This document shows, piece by piece, positions 46,256-53,785 of a stretch of DNA of 53,785 bases. The notes under the pieces were generated by a model that saw nothing but the letters and a program-made list of their open reading frames with translations, was not told the DNA's origin and did not search any database. The stretch comes from Thraustochytrium sp. TN22. Taxonomy: Eukaryota; Sar; Bigyra; Thraustochytrida; Thraustochytriidae. How positions within the stretch are numbered: the first letter of the stretch is position 1; every line of letters begins with the position of its first letter. The DNA is taken from positions 1-53,785 of the forward strand of contig JABLUY010000251.1 in the NCBI GenBank assembly GCA_013306675.1, given 5' to 3'. A program made the translations under genes and the position numbers.

Positions 46256-48064
46256 CGACCCTGCTCGGCCTGGACTGGCTCGGCCTCCCCGGACGCGTCC
46301 GCGACCGTCCTAAACCCCGTCGCCGTCCGAAACCCCGCCGCGATTTCAAACGCGCCGCTGCGCGCCCTGCGCTGCGCGGGCCTGCGCTGCGCTGCGCGGG
46401 CCGGCGCCGCGCAGCCGCCGCCCGCCGACGGGGCCCGCCGCCCTGCGACCGACCGCCGCGCAGCAGCTGCACCGCGCCGCCGCAGAGGCGCCCCGCGCGA
46501 GCGCAGCCTCGTCGATGCGGAATTGGTCAGCCTGACGAACCCGGGCCTGGGGACCGACGCGGGTCCCGCTTCCCGGTACCGATCTTTTCCCGTCCGCTGC
46601 GGGCACCGCGCCCACTGCGCGAGCCGCGCTTGTTTCCCCCTGCTCAACCGCCCAGTGGGGCAGGGTGGGGCGTCGCGACGCAGGTCTTTCGCGCGGGGGG
46701 GACGCGTGTTCGCGCGGGACAAGGCGGACGAGGCCAGTGGGGAGGGTGGGCGAGCGGCCGAAGACGCATGGGGGGAAAACGCCAGTGGACGCGCGCGGCG
46801 GAGGGGACGGAGGCGCAGTGTCCGCGCCGCAAAGGGTCGGGCTGAGCGGGCTCGGTCCCACGCATGCAATCAACGCGGCGGCTTCGACGTTCTTTGCCGC
46901 CGGCGCCGGCCGCCGCAGACGCAGAGCGGGCAAGCTTGGCAAGCTGTAGCTGCTGGCCAGCCAAGGCCGTGCCAGCCGGCCTGCCTCGCAGCCGCCGCGC
47001 GCAGAAACGATGTTCTGCGCGCGCGAATTGATCTCCGCGGCGCCATCAAGATCGTTTTCTCTCTCTCTCAAGTTCAACCGGCTGTCATTTCAAACGCGCA
47101 GCCTGCAGCAGCTCGAGGCGGCGGCGCGGCGCCAGGCCCCGGCCCCGGCCGCCGGCGGCGCAGACCGTGGCCCGAGCCGAGCGAGGCGAGCCGAGCGACC
47201 GACCGCCGCCGCGCCTGCCGTCGTTCCTAGTCCGCCAGCGGCCAGGGCGGCGGCGGCGCGCGTGCTTCCACGAGCTCGGCGGCGCCGTGACCGTCGAGTC
47301 CTTCGTGCGTGCCAGGATGCATGCTCATTCGACGCGGGTCCGTGCCCGCCGGCCGAATCACGTCCCTTCGCGCGCGCCGCTCGCCGCGCTCGCCCGCCTG
47401 CCCGCCTGCCGCGCCGCGCCCGCGGCCAGGCCGGCCGGCCAGCCCGAGCTGGCGGCGGCCGTCGGGCTCGAGCTGGCCAGGAGGCGGCTGGCCAGCCGCG
47501 CAGCGCCGGCGCCGTCGGGTCGTCGACCGTGGGAACTCGACGAGTCGGACTCATTCGGGCGTCGCGCGGCGAGCGCGGCGAGAGCTGAGCGCGGCGCGCC
47601 GGGCGCCGCGAGCGGCTGGCAGCCTGGCGCTCCGGCCGGGCTGCGCGGCGGCCTCGCTGTCGGGCTGGCGATCGGGCACGGCGTCGTGCGACTGGTCTCC
47701 GGGGGGACTGAGACGCCTGAGACCCCGCGGCGGTCCAGCTGCCACTGCGGCGCGAGGAGTGGGTCGGTCGGCGGGGGAAGCGCATGAAACCGGGGGCGCG
47801 GCGCGAGCCGTGGCACATTGGCCTTGGTTACTTTTAGGACAGGGTGCAGGGCTGGGAGCGGCGAGATCGATTGGACGAGCGCCGATCATCCCCATGAATG
47901 GCGCTGCGATCCTTGGTTCGTGGAACAGTGGAGGCTTGTGTGGACAGGTGACGTCATGTGGTCGACGATGGCAGAGCGATGCTCGCGAGTGGCCGAGGAG
48001 TTTCGGATCTTGCTCTAGCTAGCTAGGCCAAGCACGCGCATGGGCCGGCGGCCCGGCCCGCGCT
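46256..48064. other. Spacer upstream of the flippase gene
   Basis: About 1.8 kb with no gene I can support. Frames here are arginine/alanine/proline-rich and differ between strands. The left part presumably contains the flippase promoter. A ctagctagctag run is found near 48013-48026. Confidence 0.45.
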
Positions 48065-48353
48065 CGCGGCGCGTGGCCAGCAATCGCATCATTCGTCCTT
48101 GGGCGCGGCGCTTGGCCAGCAGTCGCTGTGCTTGGCCAGCAGTCGCTGTGCTTGGCCAGCAATCGCTGCGCTCGGCCAGCAATCGCTGCGCGTGGCCGCC
48201 AGTAATCGCTTGGGTCTTCCTTGGGCGCGGTGCTTGCTTGGCCAGCAATCGATCGCTTGGATCGTCCTTGGGCGCGGTGCTCTGGCCATCGATCGCTTGG
48301 ATCGTCCCTGGGCGCGGTGGATGGCCAGCATTCGATTCCTTTACTCGTCCTTG
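48065..48353. repeat. Imperfect repeats copied from the methyltransferase gene 3' end
   Basis: Units with tggccagcaatcg then tcgtccttgggcgcgg recur at about 48070, 48190, 48235, 48280 and finally 48318-48353. The last unit runs into the real stop codon and last codons of the methyltransferase gene (atggccagcattcgattcc and tactcgtccttggcc). Nested within, at about 48106-48190, is a 20-bp array (cttggccagcagtcgctgtg, four copies). Confidence 0.75.
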
Positions 48354-49240
48354 GCCTTGTTCTGGTCAACAATCTCGTCGCTGCTGCTCCCAGCGTCGCC
48401 GCCTTGGGCAGCCTTCTCGCGCTGCTCCTTTTCAACAGCGGCGCGGTACTCGCGCAAGAACCAGTTCACGGAGAGGATGAGGCAGAGGGAGAGCCCGAGG
48501 AAATTGTAGACGTGAATGTTGCCGAGGCCATTGTAGACGACAACGACGAGGACGAGGAGGAGAACCACCATGGCGCCGTTAAAGACCTGGATAATGTACG
48601 GGTTGCGGAGTGGGTCAAAGAACCACTCTAGCTTTTTGAGGAGCTCGGACTTTTCCTGCGGCTCGTCTGACGCCGCTTCTGCAGCGGTGGCGGAGGCCTC
48701 CGCGGCCTCGGTCTTTGCCTGCTCATGTTTGGCGTGGTTTTTGTTGTAGTAGTAGAGCCGGGTAATGCCGTCGCAGACGACGGCGTCGACGAAGGGGTCG
48801 CCCAGGTAGCCGAGGCTGAACATGTTGGAAAGCAGCTTGGTGCCGCGCGCGTAGGCGGCCTTGACGAGCGCGCGCAGGTCGTCGTTGTCCTGCATGCTCA
48901 GGTACATGAAGACGACCGAGGCGCGGTCGAGGTCGGCTACCTTGGTGGCGTCGCCATGGCGCACCTCAATAAGGTCGCTGAGGCCATGGTGCTTGACCTC
49001 CTCGAGCGCACGCTGCACGAAGCGCTCGTCGTACTCGACGCCGACGCAGCGGCAGCCGAACTCCTGCGCCACGGCGCAAAGCAGGCGGCCATCACCGCAG
49101 CCCAGGTCGAAGACCACATCGTCCGCGTCCACGCCCTCGGCGCGCAGCAGGTCGCACGCCTGTCGCAGCACGTCGCGGCTGCTCGGGTTGAAGGGCGCCA
49201 GCTTGGGCGCGCCCGCCACGATACCCTCCGTGGCCGCCAT
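48341..49240 (-). CDS. Membrane-anchored SAM-dependent methyltransferase-like protein
   Basis: 299 aa from the ATG at 49240; the frame extends slightly upstream without another ATG. A class I methyltransferase fold spans about 18-170: motif I VVFDLGCGDGRLL (about 42-54), acidic motif II GVEYDERFV, and RHGDATKVADLDRASVVFMY (motif III/IV region). The nearest family I can think of is the small FAM173/ATPSCKMT-like lysine methyltransferases, but this is not certain. After a charged linker the C-terminus has two hydrophobic segments (about 215-236 and 244-261, VFNGAMVVLLLVLVVVVY and LGLSLCLILSVNWFL), so it is probably membrane-anchored. It diverges from VPS16 with 274 bases between starts. Confidence 0.82.
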   Translation of the reverse strand: MAATEGIVAGAPKLAPFNPSSRDVLRQACDLLRAEGVDADDVVFDLGCGDGRLLCAVAQEFGCRCVGVEYDERFVQRALEEVKHHGLSDLIEVRHGDATKVADLDRASVVFMYLSMQDNDDLRALVKAAYARGTKLLSNMFSLGYLGDPFVDAVVCDGITRLYYYNKNHAKHEQAKTEAAEASATAAEAASDEPQEKSELLKKLEWFFDPLRNPYIIQVFNGAMVVLLLVLVVVVYNGLGNIHVYNFLGLSLCLILSVNWFLREYRAAVEKEQREKAAQGGDAGSSSDEIVDQNKAKDE

Positions 49241-49514
49241 GGCGCCGCTTTCCAAGAGGCCGGGCGGGGACGCTGCAAGGGGCGCCAGGGGGGGCTACGC
49301 GGCCGCCGCAGCCCGCGCCTCTCCGTGCGCCGTGGCGGTGTCGCCGCCCGCGTTGACGGTTTGGGCGCTCGCTTCCTTCGACTGTGAGCAAGCTAAGTAG
49401 CTATCTCGACTCGCTCGACATGCCATCATGGCGCCAGAACCCCTACTCCGCCCGGCTCACGCGCACGCGCGCGCGCGAGCGAGCGAGCGAGCGGCCGGTG
49501 GGCGCTGCGGCACG
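49241..49514. promoter_or_regulatory. Divergent promoter region of the methyltransferase and VPS16 genes
   Basis: Short shared spacer. It has agctaagtagctatc near 49391-49405 and a GAGC tetranucleotide run (about 49479-49492) roughly 25 bases upstream of the VPS16 ATG, comparable to the tract beside the YbeY start. Confidence 0.45.
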
Positions 49515-52500
49515 ATGAGCGCCAACTGGCAGCGCCTGGGCAGCGCCAGGTTCTGCAAGTGGCCCGTGTACGAGGCGCCGGCGTGGGAGCTGGCGCCCGA
49601 GGCGCTCGACCAGGGCCTCGCGGCCGCGGCGGCCTTTGGCGGGCCGCTCGCGCTGCTGGACCCCGAGGCGGTGGCCGCCGGCAGCCAGAGCCTCGGCATC
49701 CTGGGCGACCGCGAGGCCGGCACCATCTGGAGCATGTGCGGCGACCGCCTCGGCAGCCTGCCCTTGGAGGGCAGCGTGCCGCTGGCGCCCGGCGGCCTCG
49801 GCTGGCTCGACCGCGTGCGCGGCCACAGCGGCGAGCTCCTCGTCACCATCTACGCGAATGGCGCCGTGCACGCTGTCTCGGCCTGCGGCGCCGCGGATGA
49901 CGCCACAAACGCGGGCGGCCTCGCTGCGCGGCCCGAAACCGCGTCCGGCCGCGGCCCGCGGCCCCCCTCGGCCAACCCCTTTGACGACGACGACGCTGAC
50001 AACGACGACGGCTACAGCGCGTACCGCGACGACCTGGACGAGATCGATGCCGCGGATCTGGACCGCGCCATGGCGGCGCAGTTCCTGAGTCCGCGTCTGC
50101 TCTCTCTGGCCCTCGCCGCGGACGAGCTCGACGGCTTCGTGCTGCGCGCTTGCGTTTTCGGCGAGGGCATCGCCGCGGTGCTGCGCAGCGGCAAGGTGGT
50201 GGTGGCCATGGCGGCCTCGCCCGGCCGCGTGCACGCGCTCAACGGCGGCCGGCCCATCGTGCCGACGTCCACGAGCGCGCCGCTGCCCCCGCACGAGGTG
50301 GCCGCCATGACCGTGGTCCTGGACCGCACCCGACCGCCCTCGCGGGCGCCGCGCGCGAGCGACCTCACGGTCGTCGTGGCGCTCGCCTCCGCGGGCGCTG
50401 TCTTTGCCGTCACGAAGCGCAGCGCCGCGCGAAAGCACGTCGGCGCCGCAGCTGGCGCCGACGGGACCAAGGCGCCCAAACAGCAGAAGCACAACGAGGC
50501 GGACCCGACCGCCGACGCGGCGCCTGCAACCAGAGGCCGGAGCGCCAGCGTGGGCGGCGGTGGCGGGAGCAGCAGCAGCAGCAACCGGCGGCGACAGCGG
50601 CCTGAGGAGGGCGGCGGGACGCCGCCACCCCGCGCCGCGACGCAGGAGCGCGACTTCGTGCTGCGCGCCAGCGCCGCGCCCAGCGGCAAGTACGTGGCCT
50701 TTTTCTCGCGCAACGGGTGGCTGACCGTGATGAGCGCCGACTTTAACACGACCTTTCTGGAGTTCGACACCAAGGCTGGCATCGCACCCGTGCAAATGTG
50801 CTGGTGCGGGTCGGACGCCGTCGTCATGCAGTGGAACGAGCTGGGCCTGCTCGTGGTTGGGCCATACGGCGACTGGATCAAGTACACGTACGCGGAGCCC
50901 GTGCTTTTGGCGCAGGAGATTGACGCAGTGCGCATCATCTCGCGCGGCGAGGTCGAGATCCTGCAGCGGGTCGGCACCAGCACCGAGGCCATCGGCCAGC
51001 TCGGCTCCTTCGAGCCGGCCGCCATGCTGTGCGACGCGGCCGACGCCATCGACGGCGAGGACCACACGGCGGCCGACGCCATCCAGGCGCTGCAGCGGGA
51101 CGGCACACTGGTCAAGGCCGTGCTGGACTGCGTGCAGGCCGCCAAGGAGAGCTTCGACCCTGCGCGCCAAGCACAACTGCTGCGCGCCGCCTCGCTCGGC
51201 AAGTCCTTTTGCGACCGCGATGCCGACCGCCGCGCCTGCGCCTCCGCCTTTGTGCTCGCCTGCAACGCGCTGCGCGTGCTCAATATCGTCCGGCATGCCT
51301 CGGTGGCCCTCCCGCTCACCGTGCAGCAATTCACCTACGCCGGCGCGCCGCACCTCGCCTTTCGTCTCGCGGCGCGCCGCCTCCACCTGCTCGCGCTCAA
51401 GGTTTGCTCCTACCTCGGGCTTGAGGCGGCCGTCAAGCAGGCCATACTCATGGACTGGGCCACCGCCAAGCTACGCGCCCCGCTGCGGGCGCCAGCAGCG
51501 GCGACGCTTACGGCGCCGACGCCCTTGCACGCGCAGGTACTCTCGTCCTCGTCCTTGCCCGCGCCCTCGCCCTCTCCCTCTCCCTCTCCCATGCCCTCGC
51601 CGCTGCTCACGCCCTCCCCTCCACCCTTGACGTCCTCGAGCGCCTCCGGCGTCGGCCGCGCCCTGGCGGCCTCCTCGGCGGCTGCCGCGAGCGCCAGCCG
51701 TCTCACGTACACGCCGCCGCTGCCCGGGTCGGCCAAGGGCCTGCGCGAGCACCGCCACAGCGCCGGGACCCGCGACCCGGTTGCGCGGTCCGACTCCCCC
51801 GCGTCCGCCTCGGTGCCCGGTGGCAGCGACCTCGCCGCGGCGCCCGCGCCCGGGCCGCTCGCCGTGCACCTGCGGCAGCGCGGGCCAACCTCTGCCTCGC
51901 GCGCCGAGCATGAGCGCGCGCTCGTGGAGCTCCTCCTGGGCAAGCTGGCGCCCGTCAAGGGCATTCCGTACGCGCGGCTCTCGCGCGTCGCCTGGGATGC
52001 CGACAAGTCCTTCGCCGCGCTCCTGCTGGCTCGCCAGGAGCCCGTCGCGGTGCGCCGTACCGTGCAGCTGCTGGAGCTCGGCGACTTCCGCGAGGCGCTC
52101 CGCTACGCCGTGCAGGCGGCCGAGCCCAGCCTCGTGCAATTCGCCGTGCTCTACGCGTGGCCTGGGCCCAGCTCGCCGCTGCGCCAGCGTGCGCACCAAC
52201 CGGCCTCCAAGGAGGCCGCCGCGGCGCTCGTGGCGCGCCGCGAGCGCTTCCTGGAGCTCGTCAAGCGCTTCCCGCTCGCGCGCGCCTCGCTCGCGCAGTT
52301 CTGCGAGGCCACGCAGCACCTCTCCATGCTCAAGGAGCTGCACAACTTCTCCGGCCACCACGCGCGCCTCGCGCGCGTCTACGTGCACGAGGCCTACGCC
52401 TGCCGCGACCTCTCCGCGCGCACTGCCAAGCTCGCCGTCGCCGTCGAGAGCTACCAGCGCGACCGCAACGCCTCCTTTTACGCGCGCGCCCTGCACGAGC

Positions 52501-53003
52501 ACAGCCGCCTGCTGACCGTGCAGCGCGACCTCGAGGCCTCCACCGGCCGGCCTTGCTTCGTCGACAACTCGCTCGCCGACACCATCTTTAACTGCTTCGC
52601 GCTGCACCTCCCGGAGAAGGCGCGCGAGATCAAGGACGAGTTCAAGATGCCCGACCGCACCTTTGCCGCCATCCAGGTCCGCGCCCTGGCGCAGCTCCAG
52701 GACTGGCCTCGCCTGCGCGCCCTCGCTGCCGCCAAGCGCCAGGCCGCCCCCATGCTCGACTTCGTCTCTGCCTGCGTCGACGCCGGCAACATGGAGGAGG
52801 CGCGCCACTTCGCACACCTCATCAAGGACGACGCCGACAAGCTCCAGGCCTTCCTCCAGACGCGCTCTTGGGAGAACGCCGTCCACGCCGCCGCCACGCT
52901 TCAGGACACCACCACGCTCCAGCTCATCCACAACAACTGCCACGACGAGGAGCTCAAGGTCTCCATCCTCCAGCAGGTCCGCGCCATCAACGCGGCCGGC
53001 TGA
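49515..53003 (+). CDS. VPS16: VPS16, core subunit of HOPS/CORVET tethering complexes
   Basis: 1162 aa from ATG at 49515, chosen because MSANWQRLGSARFCKWPVYE aligns with the conserved N-terminus of VPS16 (ANWxxLG); an upstream in-frame ATG at 49428 is unlikely. The N-terminal half (about 1-500) is a beta-propeller (GGPLALLDPEA, WCGSDAVVMQWNELGLLVVGP). The C-terminal half is an alpha-solenoid of the Vps16_C type (AARRLHLLALKVCSYLGLE, DADKSFAALLLARQEP, DFVSACVDAGNMEEARHFA). VPS16 binds VPS33 and supports fusion at endosomes and vacuole/lysosome. Known proteins are about 840 aa. The excess is three low-complexity insertions (about 128-176, 302-379 and 656-796). The last is S/P-rich and contains repeated SPSPSPSP. 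Confidence 0.94.
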   Translation: MSANWQRLGSARFCKWPVYEAPAWELAPEALDQGLAAAAAFGGPLALLDPEAVAAGSQSLGILGDREAGTIWSMCGDRLGSLPLEGSVPLAPGGLGWLDRVRGHSGELLVTIYANGAVHAVSACGAADDATNAGGLAARPETASGRGPRPPSANPFDDDDADNDDGYSAYRDDLDEIDAADLDRAMAAQFLSPRLLSLALAADELDGFVLRACVFGEGIAAVLRSGKVVVAMAASPGRVHALNGGRPIVPTSTSAPLPPHEVAAMTVVLDRTRPPSRAPRASDLTVVVALASAGAVFAVTKRSAARKHVGAAAGADGTKAPKQQKHNEADPTADAAPATRGRSASVGGGGGSSSSSNRRRQRPEEGGGTPPPRAATQERDFVLRASAAPSGKYVAFFSRNGWLTVMSADFNTTFLEFDTKAGIAPVQMCWCGSDAVVMQWNELGLLVVGPYGDWIKYTYAEPVLLAQEIDAVRIISRGEVEILQRVGTSTEAIGQLGSFEPAAMLCDAADAIDGEDHTAADAIQALQRDGTLVKAVLDCVQAAKESFDPARQAQLLRAASLGKSFCDRDADRRACASAFVLACNALRVLNIVRHASVALPLTVQQFTYAGAPHLAFRLAARRLHLLALKVCSYLGLEAAVKQAILMDWATAKLRAPLRAPAAATLTAPTPLHAQVLSSSSLPAPSPSPSPSPMPSPLLTPSPPPLTSSSASGVGRALAASSAAAASASRLTYTPPLPGSAKGLREHRHSAGTRDPVARSDSPASASVPGGSDLAAAPAPGPLAVHLRQRGPTSASRAEHERALVELLLGKLAPVKGIPYARLSRVAWDADKSFAALLLARQEPVAVRRTVQLLELGDFREALRYAVQAAEPSLVQFAVLYAWPGPSSPLRQRAHQPASKEAAAALVARRERFLELVKRFPLARASLAQFCEATQHLSMLKELHNFSGHHARLARVYVHEAYACRDLSARTAKLAVAVESYQRDRNASFYARALHEHSRLLTVQRDLEASTGRPCFVDNSLADTIFNCFALHLPEKAREIKDEFKMPDRTFAAIQVRALAQLQDWPRLRALAAAKRQAAPMLDFVSACVDAGNMEEARHFAHLIKDDADKLQAFLQTRSWENAVHAAATLQDTTTLQLIHNNCHDEELKVSILQQVRAINAAG

Positions 53004-53138
53004 CGCCTATGTATTCATCCATCCATCCATCCATCCACCGCCCTCGTGCTTCTCCATGCCTTGCTCGTCAGGCCCTGCTCCAACAGCGATCGCCAAGCCT
53101 TGTTCGTCAGGCCCTGCTCCAACCGCGATCGCCGGCTC
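53004..53138. repeat. CATC microsatellite and 39-bp duplication 3' of VPS16
   Basis: A catc run occurs at about 53017-53039. A unit containing cgtcaggccctgctccaac then gcgatcgcc is present twice about 39 bases apart (near 53067 and 53106). Confidence 0.75.
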
Positions 53139-53785
53139 CTCGAGGTTATTCTCGCAGCCCTCGGCGTCTTGCAAACGTGGGCCCCACGAGCCCAGAGAAG
53201 AACGGTGCTGACTCGGACGGGGAGTCCATGCATGGCCATCGACACGGTCCAGCCGTGGCCCGAGAGCAAGTATTTCGTGTCCGTCACGGTCATTGGCGGG
53301 CGCCGAGAAGTTGGCGCGGCACCCGAATTACCTGCGAAAATCAGGCTCAAGCCGGAATTACATCAGGCGAGGCATGGCTCTGGCACCAAGAGCAAGGCTC
53401 TGCAGCGGCGCACCGATTTGCGGAACCTCCTCTCCACGCCTGACCCAAGCTTGACCCTGGCCCTCAGCCCGAGCTGCGGCGGCCTCCCATCGGGGCGCAT
53501 TCCTCGCGGCTTGGCCGGCTCGCAGCCCTCAGCGTCGTGCAGACGTCGGCCTCACGAGCCCAGCCCAGGAGAAGCGGGCTGACTCGGACGGGGCCTCGAT
53601 TCCCGCGCTTGGCCCAAGCTTGAGCCTGGCCCTCAGCTTCCCGAGCTGACCCAGAGACGACCTCCCGTCGGGGCGCATTCCTCGCGGCTTGGCCGGCTCG
53701 CAGCCCTCGGCGTCGTGCAGACGTCGGGCCCACGAGCCCAGCCCAGGAGAAGCGGGCTGACTCGGACGGGGCCTCGATTCCCGCG
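53139..53785. repeat. Tandem array of about 178-bp units at the window edge
   Basis: Landmark cattcctcgcggcttggcc is found at 53498 and 53676 (178 bases apart), and each is followed by cagccctc-gcgtcgtgcagacg, then cacgagcccag, then gctgactcggacgggg. A diverged partial copy is at about 53152-53221 (cagccctcggcgtcttgcaaacg and gctgactcggacgggg). The window ends inside the array. No coding sequence recognised. Confidence 0.85.

Noticed and set aside
47010-48022. Overlapping plus-strand frames upstream of the methyltransferase repeats
   Set aside because: Several frames are open at once on both strands with the same biased composition, and none shows a domain.

Overview
The window is nuclear DNA of a very GC-rich, gene-dense unicellular eukaryote. 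The evidence is a set of eukaryote-specific proteins: a CNOT11-like CCR4-NOT subunit, an ADAT3-like tRNA deaminase subunit, VPS16, a P4-ATPase flippase, a HECT E3 ligase and a mitochondrial-type enoyl-CoA hydratase. All are readable as single uninterrupted exons. Genes lie on both strands, separated by 0.03-2.3 kb, with no operon logic. The lineage cannot be fixed from sequence alone. An intron-poor, GC-rich protist with polyQ tracts (a stramenopile such as a thraustochytrid, or a GC-rich alga) is only a guess. The extreme GC content opens long shadow reading frames opposite nearly every gene.

Layout, left to right. A YbeY-type organellar endoribonuclease (709-1569, -) diverges from an unrecognised acidic/coiled-coil protein (2278-3231, +). 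A fused PabA-PabB aminodeoxychorismate synthase (3406-6234, -) follows. Next come two tandem arrays (111-bp units at 6969-7706 and 56-bp units at 7988-8297). Then comes a DNA transposon of about 6.3 kb (candidate ends 8421 and 14685) carrying one 1765-aa protein with a DDE-type transposase core and a C-terminal Ulp1-like protease. A 151/136-bp repeat array follows. A TPR protein (15641-17425, -) and a long repeat-rich spacer precede CNOT11 (19730-21190, -). CNOT11 diverges from a small coiled-coil ORF that overlaps ADAT3 (22030-23097, +). Then come dUTPase with an unusual C-terminal extension (23446-24138, +), a tandem DJ-1/PfpI protein (24941-26443, +), enoyl-CoA hydratase (26677-27522, -), a polyQ/WD40-like protein (28383-30581, +) and an unrecognised repeat-containing protein (30610-32073, -).

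The right half holds a 1088-aa protein with an unusual architecture (32667-35933, -): PH-like domain, AIG1-type GTPase, helical domains, a MIB/HERC2-like domain and three copies of an unrecognised module I call the FDVR repeat. It diverges from an RCC1/HECT ubiquitin ligase (38013-41543, +). After these come a P4-ATPase (41837-46255, -), a membrane-anchored SAM-dependent methyltransferase (48341-49240, -) diverging from VPS16 (49515-53003, +), and a terminal array of about 178-bp repeats.

The genes do not form one pathway; most are housekeeping. The most notable signals are the GTPase-MIB/HERC2-FDVR protein, the Ulp1-bearing transposon, and a recurring pattern in which short pieces of genes, usually the 3' end, are duplicated into adjacent spacers (acidic protein, CNOT11, DJ-1 and methyltransferase genes). 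No tRNA, rRNA or CRISPR features were recognised.
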